Shown here piece after piece: positions 51,964 through 62,777 of a stretch of DNA of 64,000 bases. The position numbers were made by a program, and so were the translations under genes. The notes below the pieces were generated by a model. It was not told the origin of the DNA. It saw only the letters and a list, made by a program, of their open reading frames with translations, and ran no database searches. Within the stretch, counting starts at the first letter, position 1. Each line of letters starts with the position of its first letter. Source of the DNA: Hankyongella ginsenosidimutans (GTDB taxonomy: Bacteria; Pseudomonadota; Alphaproteobacteria; Sphingomonadales; Sphingomonadaceae); the NCBI RefSeq assembly GCF_005144965.1, contig NZ_CP039704.1, positions 2,588,001-2,652,000 on the forward strand. Direction: 5' to 3'.

Positions 51964-53657
51964 ATGATCTTATCAGGCTGGATCCTCATCCTCATCTTCA
52001 CCGCGCTGATTGTCGCGCTGGCCAAGCCGGCGGGCGCATGGCTCCATCGCCTCTATGACGATCATGCCCTGCCCGGCGAGGGCTGGCTGCGCCGGCTGGC
52101 CGGCGATCAGGCGGTCACCGAGCAAGGCTGGGTCGGCTATGCCGTCGCGGTACTCGTCTTTAACATCGCCGGCATCGGGCTGCTGTTCGCCATTCTCAAG
52201 CTGCAAGGCATCCTCCCGCTCAATCCGCAGGGTCTCGCCGGGGTCGACAGCTGGCTGGCATTCAACACCGCTGTCAGTTTCGTCACCAACACCAACTGGC
52301 AGAATTACGGCGGCGAGACGACGCTGTCGCATTTCAGCCAGATGGCGGGACTGACGGTACAAAATTTCCTGTCCGCTGCAACCGGGATAGCGGTGGCCTT
52401 CGCCTTCATCCGCGGCTTCGCACGTCAAGGGATGGGGCTCGCACGGCAACCCTGGGCAATTTCTGGACCGATGTCACCCGCGTGACGGTGTACCTGTTGC
52501 TGCCTGCCTGTATCGTGCTCACGCCCGCCTATGTGGCGATGGGCGTGCCGCAGACACTCGCCGCATCGGTCGACGCGACAACGCTCGAGGGCGCGCGGCA
52601 GACGATCGCAGTCGGCCCCGTAGCCTCGCAGCTCGCGATCAAGATGCTCGGCACCAACGGTGGCGGCTTCTTCAACACCAATTCGGCACACCCGTTCGAG
52701 AACCCGACGGCGCTGTCCAACTTCCTGCAAATGCTTACCATCTTCGCGCTTGGTGCGGGCCTCACGCTCACTTTCGGCAAGGCGGTCGGCCGAGTGCGCC
52801 AGGGCTGGGCGATCCTCGCCACGATGCTGGTGCTGTTCCTGCTCGGTGCTGGGGTCACCTACTGGGCCGAAGCCGCGGGTAATCCTATCCATCAGGCGCT
52901 CGGCCTAGCTGGCGGCAACATGGAGGGCAAGGAGGTCCGCTTCGGCATCGCCGCCACCGCGCTCTTCGCCGTCGTCACCACCGCCGCCTCCTGCGGCGCG
53001 GTGATCGGCATGCACGACAGCTTCATGCCGCTCGGCGGGCTCGTCACCATGTTCAACATGCAGATGGGCGAAGTGATCGTCGGCGGTGTCGGCGCGGGCT
53101 TCTATGGCATTCTCATCTACTGCCTTCTCGCCGTCTTCATCGCCGGGCTGATGGTGGGGCGCACGCCCGAATATATCGGCAAGAAGATCGAGGCGCGCGA
53201 GATGAAGCTCGCCGTGATCGCCATCACCGTCCTGCCCCTGTTCATCCTCGGCCTCACCGCGCTCGCCAGTGTCACCCAAGCCGGCCTTGCCGGGCCACTT
53301 GCCAGGGGACCGCACGGGTTCAGCGAGATGCTCTATGCCTATTCGAGCGCGGTGGCGAACAACGGCTCGGCGTTCGGTGGGCTGACCGGCAACACGCCCT
53401 TCTACAACATCACGCTGGCGGTCGGCATGTTCGTCGGCCGGTTCGGGGTGATCCTGCCCGCGCTCGCCATAGCCGGCGGCCTTGCCGCCAAGAAGCGGGT
53501 TGCCGATGGACCGGGCACCTTCCCGACCACCGGGCCGCTGTGGATCGGCCTGCTCGTCGCGATCATCCTGATCGTGGGCGGCCTCACCTTTCTGCCGAGC
53601 CTCGTCCTCGGCCCCGTCGCCGACCATTTCCAGGTCGCGGCCGGCACTCTGCTCTAA
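51964..53657 (+). CDS. kdpA: Potassium-transporting ATPase subunit KdpA, one frameshift
   Basis: Potassium-binding channel-like subunit. ATG 51964 with GGGCAGG upstream. The four selectivity-filter regions are present: [81 protein letters not shown] missing G near 52440 (GGGG for GGGGG) shifts the frame; restored [20 protein letters not shown]. About 565 residues, normal. Confidence 0.95.
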
Positions 53658-53668
53658 GGAACGCCATC

Positions 53669-55673
53669 ATGGCCACGCAAAGCATCTTCACAGCCGAACT
53701 GATCGTCCCCGCAATCCGCGACGCCTTCGTCAAGCTTGACCCGCGCACGCTGATCCGCAACCCGGTGATGTTCGTGACCGCGTTGGTTGCGGCGCTCTCG
53801 ACGCTGTTGTTCGTGCGCAGTCTTGCCGGGTCGGGCGGCAATCCGGCGTTCGAGGGGCAACTCGTCTTCTGGCTGTGGCTGACCGTCCTGTTCGGCAATT
53901 TCGCCGAAGCGCTCGCCGAAGGGCGTGGCAAGGCGCAGGCGGCGAGCCTGCGCGCGACCAAGGCCGAGCTGCGCGCCAAACTGCTGACGAGTGTCGGCGA
54001 CACCTGGGAGCTCGTGGGCGCGAGCCGTCTCGAGGTCGGGGAGATCGTGCTGGTCGAAACGGGCGATCTCATCCCTGCCGATGGCGAGGTGGTTGAAGGG
54101 GTCGCCTCGGTAAACGAAGCAGCGATCACAGGGATCTGCCCCGTCATCCGCGAGGCGGGCGGTGACCGCTCGGCCGTGACCGCCGGCACGCGGGTGATCG
54201 CCGACCGCATCAAGGTGCGCGTCACCGCCGCCGCAGGTCAGGGGTTCCTCGATCGCATGATCGCCCTGGTCGAAGGGGCGTCGCGGCAGAAGACGCCCAA
54301 CGAGGTTGCGCTGACGATCCTGCTTGCTGGCCTCACGCTCATCTTCCTCATCGCCGTCGGCACGCTGCCTGCCTTTGCCAGCTATGCGGGCGGCGGCATC
54401 GCGGTGCCGGTCCTCGTCGCGCTGTTCGTCACGCTCATCCCGACGACGATTTCGGGTCTGCTTTCGGCCATCGGCATCGCGGGCATGGACCGGCTGGTCC
54501 GGTTCAACGTGCTGGCAAAGTCCGGCCGTGCCGTCGAGGCGGCGGGCGATATCGACACGCTGCTGCTTGACAAGACGGGCACGATCACCATCGGCGACCG
54601 CCAGGCGACCGAGTTCAAGCCGCTGCCCGGCGTAGCTGTGGCCGAGCTGATTGCCGCCGCGCGGCTTGCGAGCCTTGCCGACGACACGCCCGAAGGCCGC
54701 TCGATCGTCGCGCTGGCGGGGAAGGCGCGCCGATGCCGGCCGATGCCGAGCCCATCGCCTTCACCGCGCAGACGCGGGTTTCCGGGCTGCAGATCGGCGA
54801 GCGTACCCTGGTCAAGGGTGCGGTCGATGCGGTGCTGCGCCGCCTCCCCGACGCCAGACAGTCCGAGGATTTGAAGCGCATCTCCGACGAGATCGCACGC
54901 GCCGGGGCACGCCGCTCGCCGTCGCGGACGGCAACCGCCTGCTTGGTGTCGTGCACCTGAAGGACATCGTCAAGGCGGGCATCCGCGAGCGCTTTGGCGA
55001 GTTACGGCGCATGGGCATTAAGACAGTGATGATCACCGGCGACAACCCGCTGACCGCCGCCAGCATCGCCGCCGAAAGCGGGGTCGACGATTTCCTCGCC
55101 GAAGCCACGCCCGAGGACAAGCTGGCGCTGATCCGGCGCGAGCAGGAGGGCGGCAAGCTCGTCGCCATGTGCGGTGACGGCACTAATGACGCGCCCGCGC
55201 TTGCCCAGTCCGACGTCGGGGTGGCGATGAACACCGGCACGCAGGCGGCGCGCGAAGCCGGCAATATGGTCGACCTCGACAGCGACCCCACCAAGCTCAT
55301 CGAGATCGTCGGGATCGGCAAGCAGCTGTTGATGACACGCGGTGCGCTCACCACCTTCTCGATCTCGAACGATGTCGCCAAATATTTCGCGATCCTGCCC
55401 GCGATCTTCGTGGTGCTGTATCCCGGCCTCGGCGCGCTCAACGTTATGGGGCTCGGCAGCCCCGAAAGCGCGATCCTGTCAGCGATCATCTTCAATGCGA
55501 TCATCATTCCGTTGCTGGTGCCGCTGGCCCTGAAGGGCGTGACGTACCGACCCGCAAGCGCAGGCAGCCTGCTTGCGCGCAACCTCGCCGTCTATGGCCT
55601 TGGCGGCCTTGTGGCGCCGTTCATCGGCATCAAGCTCATCGATCTGGCCGTTACCGGTCTCAATCTCGCCTGA
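53669..55673 (+). CDS. kdpB: Potassium-transporting ATPase ATP-binding subunit KdpB, frameshifted
   Basis: P-type ATPase. ATG 53669. [40 protein letters not shown], phosphorylation motif [20 protein letters not shown], then breaks near 54725 and 54905 (both single G losses), [40 protein letters not shown] and the membrane end. The actuator TGES reads TGIC: three bases are missing at 54128-54145. About 670 residues. 11 bases after kdpA. Confidence 0.95.
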
Positions 55674-55683
55674 GGACAGTCTC

Positions 55684-56303
55684 ATGTTCACCGAAATTCG
55701 CTCCGCACTCCGGCCGGCGCTTGTCCTGCTGCTCCTGCTCACCGCGATCACTGGCCTCGCCTATCCGCTCGCCATGACAGGCCTGGCGCAAGTCGCGCTG
55801 CCCGCGCAGGCGAACGGCAGCCTGATCCGTAAGGAAGACCGCATCGTCGGGTCTGCGCTGATCGGCCAGAGCTTCACCGACGCCGGTTATTTCCATGGCA
55901 GGCCCTCCGCAGCGGGCCAAGGCTACGACGCCAGCGCTTCGGCCGCGACCAACCTCGCGCCGGGGTCAAAGGATTTGCACGACGCCATCGCCGCACGTGT
56001 GGTGGACGCGCGCGCGCAAGGTTTGGCAGGGAGTTCCGTTCCGGCCGACCTGGTCACCGCGAGCGCCTCGGGCCTCGACCCCATATCAGCCCCGAGGCGG
56101 CTATTGCTCAGGTCGGCCGGGTGGCCACGGCGCGCGGTCTTGCCGAGCCTGAGGTGCGCGCGATGGTCGCCCGGTCGATCGAGGAGCCGTTGTTCGCGTT
56201 CCTCGGCGAGCGCCGCGTCAATGTCCTGCGTCTCAACATGGCGCTTGATCGCGCGTCGGCCGGTCGACAGCGGGCAGCGACCGCCGCTAATGTTATGCAG
56301 TGA
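55684..56303 (+). CDS. kdpC: Potassium-transporting ATPase subunit KdpC, one frameshift
   Basis: Single-span subunit: membrane helix ALVLLLLLTAITGLAYPLAM, then SLIRKEDRIVGSALIGQSFT, DAGYFHGRPSAAGQGYDASA, SAATNLAPGSKDL. One C missing near 56085 (GACCCC for GACCCCC); restored DPHISPEAAIAQVGRVATAR and RRVNVLRLNMALDRA. About 206 residues. Its TGA overlaps the GTG of kdpD. Confidence 0.93.
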
Positions 56304-58929
56304 ACGAAGCGCGGCGACCCGACCCTGAAAAGCTTCTCGAGCTTGCCAAGCGCGCGGCGCGCGGCCGGCTGAAAATCATCCTCGGCGCCGCTCCGGGCGT
56401 CGGCAAGACGTTCGAGATGCTGCGCGAAGGCGCCGATCTGATCCGACAGGGCAAGGATGTCGTGGTGGGCGTCGTCGAGACGCATGGCCGGGCCGACACC
56501 GGCGCGCTGGTCGAACCTTTCGAGGTCTTGCCGCGCAAGGCCATCGCGCACGGGTCGCACGTGCTTTACGAGTTCGATATCGATGCGATGCTGGCGCGCC
56601 GCCCCGACATCGCCCTGATCGACGAGTTCGCGCACACCAACGCGCCGGGCAGCCGCCATCCCAAACGCTGGCAAGATGTGGAGGAACTGCGCGACGCCGG
56701 CATCGATGTCTACACCACGCTCAACATCCAGCATGTCGAGAGCCTCAACGATGTGGTCGCGGGCTTCACCCATGTCCGCGTGCGCGAAACGGTGCCCGAT
56801 CATCTGCTCGAAGATGCAGAGATAGAGGTCGTCGATCTGCCGCCCGACGAACTGATCACGCGGCTCAAGGACGGCAAGGTCTATATCCCGGAAGAAGCGT
56901 CGCGCGCATTGGGGCATTTCTTCTCCAAGACCAACCTCTCCACCTTGCGCGAGCTTGCCCTTCGCCGGGCAGCGCAAGCCGTAGACCGGCAAATCCTCGA
57001 CCAGCTCCGTGCCAGCGGGCAGACTGGCCTGTTCGCCGGGGTGAGCGCATCATCGTGGCCATCGGCGATCAGCCGGGCGCCGAAACGCTCGTCCGCACGG
57101 CAAAGCGGCTTGCCGATGCCTATGGGGCGCACTGGAGCGCGGTCAGCATCGAGACACCGCGCAGTGCGACACTGAACGCCACGGCAAAGACACGCATCAC
57201 CGATGCACTGCGGCTCGCAGCGACACTGGGCGCCAGGTGATGACCATCGCGGCACCCGATGTCCTGTCTGGGTTGCGCGACTTCCTGTCGGAGCAGCGCG
57301 CCACCGTTCTGGTCATCGGCAAGACGCCGCGCAGTCGCTGGTTCGAGCTGCGGCATGGCGCGCTCGTCGATCAACTCGTGCGCCAGCTTCGGGGCATAGC
57401 GGTGCACGTCGTGCCAATGGCCGCAGCCGACGAGAGTTCCGGCCCCGTCCACAGGGCAACCCCTTGGCGCGGCATGGCGCTGGGCCTGCTCATGGTCGCT
57501 GCGACAACGCTGGCCGGTGCCCTGCTGCACGGGATCATAGGCGTCAACGCCACCGACCTGCTCTACATTGTCCCGGTGGTTGCGGCCGGGACGATCCTTG
57601 CCTCCGGCCGGCGCTGGTGAGCGCGCTTGCATCCGGGCTTGCCTACAACTTCTTCTTCCTGCCGCCGCTTTACACGCTGACCATCGAGGAACCACTCAAC
57701 GCCGTTACCTTCACCGTGCTCGTCGGGGTCGGGATCGTCGCCGCACAGCTTGCGGGACGCCTGCGCCGCCAGGCGAACGTGGGTGCGCGCACGGCCAGCG
57801 AAAATGCCGCGATCGCTGCATTCGGGCAGCAGCTGGCCGCAATCGCAGATGAGGAAGCGACCGCCGCCATCGTGGCGGAGGAGGTTGCGCGGCTCATGCA
57901 GGTATCTGCCGTCATCCTGGCATTGCGCGATGGCAAGGTCGGCGTGGTCGCCAGTGACAGTCCGGGGTTATCCTCAGCCCCATCGACATCGCCGCGGCGG
58001 ACTGGGCATTTGACCGCGGGAAATCGCCGGCCGCGACAGCACGACCCTGACCGCGAGTGATTGGCAATTCCACCCGCTGTCGACGTCGCTCGGCACCCTG
58101 GCGCTGCTCGGCGTGTCTGCGCCGCATGCGGGGCCGCCGATCCCGCCCGACCGCCAGCTCCTCTTCGCCACACTCAAAGGCCAGGCGGCACTCGCTTATG
58201 AGCGGATCAAGCTGGAAAGCGACGCGCGCGAAATTGCGGCCCTGCGTCAACGCGACAATCTGCGCGTGACACTGCTGTCGTCCATCGGCCATGATCTGAA
58301 AACGCCGCTGACCGCCGTCATCGCTGCGGTCGACGCCCTCGAGAAGGAAAAGATCGCCTCGCCGACACTGCCTTTGCTGCGCGAGGAGACGAGCCGCCTG
58401 CGCCGCTTCTTCGACGATCTGATCGAGATGACCAGACTCGAGTCGGGCGTGCTGACGCCGCAGATGGAACCGCTCGACCTTACCGACGCCGTCGCCGCCG
58501 CAACGCATGATCTGCGCAGCGAGCTGTCTAACCGGACCGTGCATCTCGATGTACCGGTCGGCCTGCCCTCGTGGAGGCGGACCCGCGCCTGCTCCACCAC
58601 ATCCTCATCAACCTCATCGGCAATGCTGCCAAGTTTTCGCCGGAGGGAGCCGCGTCACCATTTCCGGCACGCGCAGCCCCGATGGTGTCAGCCTGACGGT
58701 TCTGGACGAAGGCACCGGCCTTCCGCCCGGCGATCCGTCCGCACTGTTCGAGCGCTTCACCCGCGTCGAAGGCACCGATCGCGCAGGCGGAACCGGTCTC
58801 GGCCTTGCGATCGTCAAGGGGTTCGCGGACGTCATGGGCCTGTCGGTCCGCGCCTCCAACCGCGACGGCGGCGGTGCCGCCTTCAGCATCGCCTGGCCCG
58901 AAGCCATGGTACGCAAGGGGACCGCATGA
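56300..58929 (+). CDS. kdpD: Osmosensitive potassium channel sensor kinase KdpD, frameshifted
   Basis: GTG 56300. KdpD domain with Walker A LGAAPGVGKTFEML, VVGVVETHGRADTG and IDEFAHTNAPGSRHPKRWQD. USP-like part: VAIGDQPGAETLVRTAKRLA. Four-helix DUF4118 membrane part: GMALGLLMVAATTLAGALLH, VSALASGLAYNFFFLPPLYT. GAF-like region, then kinase: LLSSIGHDLKTPLTAVIAAV (phospho-His), HHILINLIGNAAKFSPEGA, GTGLGLAIVKGFADVMGL. Breaks near 57048, 57230, 57610, 57965, 58028, 58571 and 58650, almost all single G or C losses. About 880 residues. Confidence 0.93.
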
Positions 58930-59606
58930 CCGCGCCGATCCTCATCATCGACGATGAGCCCGCGATCCGCCGTCTGCTGCGCGGCGCGCTCGAACGCGGC
59001 GGCTGGCAGGTCGACGAAGCCATTGACGCGCAGAGCGGCCTTGCCGCCGCGCGGCGACCGGGATGCGAGCTCGTGATGCTCGACCTTGGCCTGCCCGACC
59101 GCGACGGCACCGAGCTTGTCCCGCTGCTGAAGAGCGCCGACCGCGCCGTGATCGTGCTGACCGCGCGCGACGCGACGGCCGAAAAGGTGACTGCCCTCGA
59201 CCTCGGGGCCGACGATTATGTGACCAAGCCGTTCGATACCGAGGAACTGCTCGCCCGTGTGCGCGTCGCGCTGCGGCATCGTACCGTCCGGTCGAGCGAA
59301 CGCATCGAGATCGGCGACCTCGTCATCGACCTCGCTGCCCATGCTGTTGCGCGCAGCGGCATGCCAGTGGCGTTGACACGCAAGGAGTTCGCGCTGCTGG
59401 TCGAATTGTCGCGCCACGCCGGACGCGTGCTGACTCACGCAGCCCTGCTGCGCGCAGTATGGGGCGAGGCGCATATCGGCGATGTCGAATATCTGCGCGT
59501 TGCCGTCCGCTCGCTCCGGCAGAAGCTTGAGCAGGATCCGTCGCAGCCCCGCCTGCTGATCAACGAGCCGGGCGTGGGTTACCGGCTGGTCACCCAGGCC
59601 GGATGA
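58926..59606 (+). CDS. kdpE: Two-component response regulator KdpE
   Basis: 226 residues, intact. OmpR-type: receiver PILIIDDEPAIRRLLRGALE, phospho-Asp in ELVMLDLGLPDRDGTELVPL, LTARDATAEKVTALDLGADD, YVTKPFDTEELLAR; winged helix TRKEFALLVELSRHAGRVLT and EYLRVAVRSLRQKLEQDPSQ ending NEPGVGYRLVTQAG. ATG overlaps the kdpD stop (ATGA). Expected to activate kdpFABC from the candidate site at 51774. Confidence 0.95.
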   Translation: MTAPILIIDDEPAIRRLLRGALERGGWQVDEAIDAQSGLAAARRPGCELVMLDLGLPDRDGTELVPLLKSADRAVIVLTARDATAEKVTALDLGADDYVTKPFDTEELLARVRVALRHRTVRSSERIEIGDLVIDLAAHAVARSGMPVALTRKEFALLVELSRHAGRVLTHAALLRAVWGEAHIGDVEYLRVAVRSLRQKLEQDPSQPRLLINEPGVGYRLVTQAG

Positions 59607-59807
59607 CGACCGCCGCGCGCGCGATACCGCGCTGGAGGAGAAATCGGCCAGAAATTCATAAATGTACCCCTGCCGTTCTGTGCCCCGCTGGACAAGCTAT
59701 GTTAGCCGAACCTGGTGTCCACAAAACCGGCAGCAGGCCAGAGGCCACTTTACACGGCAGAGTAGTTTTCCGAGTTACATTAATGCTATAAGATTACCAT
59801 CCGACCG

Positions 59808-60100
59808 CGAGTGGAGAACGGGTCTGTACGCGCACTCACTTCCTGGGCAGCCGCATGAGCGATGGGAACCGCTTGCCACGCATCTTCATGAAGTTGGCGA
59901 ACTGGCGGCGGCGTTCGCCACGGTCTTCGGATGGCAGGCAACGGCCCGGGTCATGGGCCTGTTGCACGACATCGGCAAGACATCCGATGCCTATCAGCGC
60001 TACATCCGCGAAGCTGGACGGACGGCCCCAAGGGGCCCGACCATTCGACCGCCGGCGCCAGGAAGCGTTGAGCCGATATCCGCAGGCAGGTCAGCATGGC
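59808..60100 (+). pseudogene. Cas3 HD-nuclease domain fragment
   Basis: LYAHSLPGQPHERWEPLATH, LHEVGELAAAFATVFGWQAT, VMGLLHDIGKTSDAYQRYIR carry the first HD-domain histidines; after a break, GPKGPDHSTAGAR and ALSRYPQ hold the next conserved histidine. This is the N-terminal part of a type I CRISPR Cas3 HD domain. No start codon, helicase part, other cas gene or repeat array is present. It ends abruptly against a truncated carbonic anhydrase. The 59607-59807 interval before it contains no recognisable gene. Confidence 0.65.
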
Positions 60101-60109
60101 CAGCGTGCA

Positions 60110-60224
60110 GCCGATCCAAAGATATTCGGGCCTGCTGGGCTGCGAGGCGGCGAAAGAAGTCCGGTTCGGCTCGCACGCGGGCGCTGGCCCAACGCATATT
60201 GTTGTCGAGCAGCGTACGGATCAT
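60110..60224 (-). pseudogene. Truncated beta-carbonic anhydrase (N-terminal fragment)
   Basis: ATG 60224 overlaps the hemerythrin gene stop (ATGA). MIRTLLDNNMRWASARVRAE, then PDFFRRLAAQQ and, after a break, EYLWIGC: the beta-carbonic anhydrase opening up to the first zinc cysteine. The expected SDSRVPA active site does not follow; sequence from about 60112 downwards belongs to the cas3 remnant. The enzyme is cut after about 38 residues by a recombination junction. Confidence 0.7.
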
Positions 60225-60779
60225 GAAGCAGCCTTGAATGGATTTTCCAGGCCACGCCGGGCCGCCAGCCGCTGTCCTAGGCCGATGAGATCGTCCTCGC
60301 CGAGCCGATGGCGGGCAATGGGAAGAACGACCGCGTTTTCGACTGCGATATGCCGCTTCTGTTTCTGGCAGAAGGCGTCGATAGTCGCTGCTGCATCTGC
60401 GTAGCTGGCCGGCCCTCGCTGCTCGGCGAGCGCCGCACCTATCAGCGACTTGACGGCTGCCCCTCGCCCATGCCGGCGGCATGCTCAGCCGACAACATGC
60501 CAAGAACCTTCTCGATCTGGTCGTCCGGTTCGCAGCGACGACGCAGCAGCGGAAACAGATCGTCCTCCTCATCGATAACGTGAAGGGAAGATCCTCGTCG
60601 AGAAAGCGGTAGACTTCACGCAACGCCTGTTCATCGAAAATGACCGAACGGGCGAGTACAGCGAGACGCGTGCAGACATCGCGATGCCGGTAGTGCTCAG
60701 CGAAGAACCACACCAGAGGTTCGCGCAGCAGGTCGAGCGGAATAGGCTCGATCGGCGAAAATTCCGTTGCCTTGCCCAT
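60221..60779 (-). CDS. Hemerythrin-like domain protein, frameshifted
   Basis: ATG 60779 (MGKATEFSPIEPIPLDLLRE). Helical bundle with likely di-iron ligands: PLVWFFAEHYRHRDVCTRLA, then after a missing C near 60582 DEDLPLHVIDEEDDLFPLLR and KVLGMLSAEHAAGMGEGQ; after another break near 60450, CQKQKRHIAVENAVVLPIAR. Histidine and acidic ligands fit the hemerythrin HHE family. About 186 residues. Located directly behind the nar genes, so a role in oxygen or nitric-oxide sensing or protection is plausible. Confidence 0.75.
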
Positions 60780-60796
60780 GACCTCGTTCCTTTCCC

Positions 60797-61929
60797 TTAA
60801 CCGGACGCTCGCGGCCCGCTTCGCATGGTGATCAGTGTGCGTGTCTTGTGGACCGGCGGTAGCTGGTGGGACACAATGAGCGCGAGGCTGTCGGCGAGTG
60901 GCGCCTCGCTGTCGCGCAGACGCGAAATGAGCTGGGTCCAGGCCTCGTCATCCGCCTTCGACAGGAAGGTCCGGATGGAATGGACCAGCAAATCTTCCGC
61001 CGCCTCGCCGCTTTCGCTTGCGGCATGATCGAGCCGCTCGCGCGCCGTCGGACTTAGCGCGTCATAGGCGAGCCGGGCATTGCCGAGCGCTTCGCCCAGC
61101 AAGCCGCCGGCACGGGCGATTGTCCCCTTTCTGGTTTCGAGTTCGCCGGATTCTGTGAGGCAGAGCCCGGGGCGGACCGCAGACTCTCTGAGAAGTCGGT
61201 CCACGAACTGCGCCGCCGCCTTTGTCCACGCGCGCGCTTCCAGCTGAGTGGCGATATGCGGTCCAACATAGTCAAAAGGCAGCCGTTCACCATCCGACCG
61301 GTGGTCCAGTCGCAGGACATGCCAGCCATGCTCGCTGGCGACGGGCGCAGCGCCAATCGTGCCGATATCCATATCGACCAGAGCGTCCCAGATGACCCGG
61401 AGGACGTCACCGGGGCCAAGCTGACCGAGACTGCCGCCTTCCGACGCCGACGGACAGGCCGACCGGCTGGCCGCAACGCGGGTAAACTCAGATGGCTTAC
61501 TGGTCAGATTTGCAATGAGAGCCAGCGCTTCGAGGCGGGCCGCCTCCCAGGCTTGCGGGTTGGGCTTAGACGGAGCGATCAGGATATGCGAGGCCTCCAG
61601 CAGCGGCGGCGAGCGGAAGCCCTCCGGGTTGCCATCATAGACCGCGCGGATCGCCTCCTGAGATGGCGGCTCGGTCTCAACTTCCTCGCTGAGTACGGCC
61701 CGGATCAGGGCTTCCTCCGGTGTTTCTTCCTGCCCGTCGCCATTGCGCTCGGGCTCGGAGACAAGGCCCAACTCACGCGCCCGGGCCAGCAAGACCGCCT
61801 TCGCCGCGAGCGCCCGGCCTGCCATCGCGCGGGCGTCCGACAGCGACGGCGCCTGATGGTTCTGCAGTTCCTTCGCTAGAAGGCTTTCGGGATCTCAACC
61901 CCGTGGAAGACGGCGCGGGCGGACGTCAT
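60797..61929 (-). CDS. PpiC-type peptidyl-prolyl isomerase of the nar operon, one frameshift
   Basis: ATG 61929 (MTSARAVFHGVEIPESLLAK after restoring a C near 61890: CCC for CCCC), overlapping the narI stop. Parvulin domain: PLLEASHILIAPSKPNPQAW, EGGSLGQLGPGDVLRVIWDA, SEHGWHVLRLDHRSDGERLP. A long helical C-terminal part follows. About 377 residues. No signal peptide is evident. Such a PpiC gene after narGHJI is a known arrangement and is thought to assist nitrate reductase maturation. Confidence 0.82.
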
Positions 61930-62695
61930 GACGCCCTCCGTGCCGCCGTGGCGGCCGCCTTCGCCTTGTCACCACTGATGTCGCGGCGAGTACGGACAAG
62001 TTGCCAGCCCCGGCGACCCATGTACCAGATCGGCGCGGACAGCATGTGAACAAGCCGGGTGAAGGGGAAGACGAGGAAGATCGTTAGGCCAAGGATCAGG
62101 TGCACCTTGAAGATCCAGTGCACGTCCGTGACATAGTTGGCCGCACCGGGTTGGAAGGTAAAATGCTCTGCGCCCAGGACATGAACTTGACCATTTCCGA
62201 TCCATCGAGATGTTGCGACGAGAGCGGAATGGTGGACAGACCAAGGGCGAGCTGCGCCGTCAGGAGCACAAGGATCGCCGTATCGCCGAAGCTGGATGTG
62301 GCACGAATGCGCGGATCGAAGAGGCGACGATGCAACAGGATCAGCGCGCCGAAGATCGCAAAGACGCCGGCGATGCCGCCCGCCACAATGGCGAGCACTT
62401 GCTTGGCGCCATGGCTGATGCCGGCCGCGTCAAAGACCTCAATCGGCGTCAGCAGGCCGACGAAGTGACCGCCGAAAATGACCAGAACCCCGACATGGAA
62501 AAACACCGATCCAAGTATAAGCTGCTTGCGCCGCAGCAGCTGCGAGGATCCGGAACGCCATGTATAGGGTTCGCGGTCGAACCGCAGCACCGATCCAATA
62601 GCAAGCACAGCCAGCGCGATATAGGGGTAGTAGCCGAACATGGCCTGGTCGAACCAGCCGGCTGTTGCGATTGTTGTCACGTGTTCCTGCGCCAT
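61926..62695 (-). CDS. narI: Respiratory nitrate reductase gamma subunit, one frameshift
   Basis: Membrane cytochrome b passing quinol electrons to NarH. ATG 62695. Five helices, e.g. MFGYYPYIALAVLAIGSVLR, LGSVFFHVGVLVIFGGHFVG (heme histidines), VLAIVAGGIAGVFAIFGALI, DTAILVLLTAQLALGLSTIP and, after a break near 62155, HWIFKVHLILGLTIFLVFPF with later heme histidines (TRLVHMLSAP). About 256 residues. Confidence 0.93.
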
Positions 62696-62777
62696 GTCTG
62701 GCCTCCTATGATTGCCGGGCTAAAAGCACGCTTCCAGCGCCAGCTAGAATTTCGTCCTGTCAGCAGGGCCGATGTCC

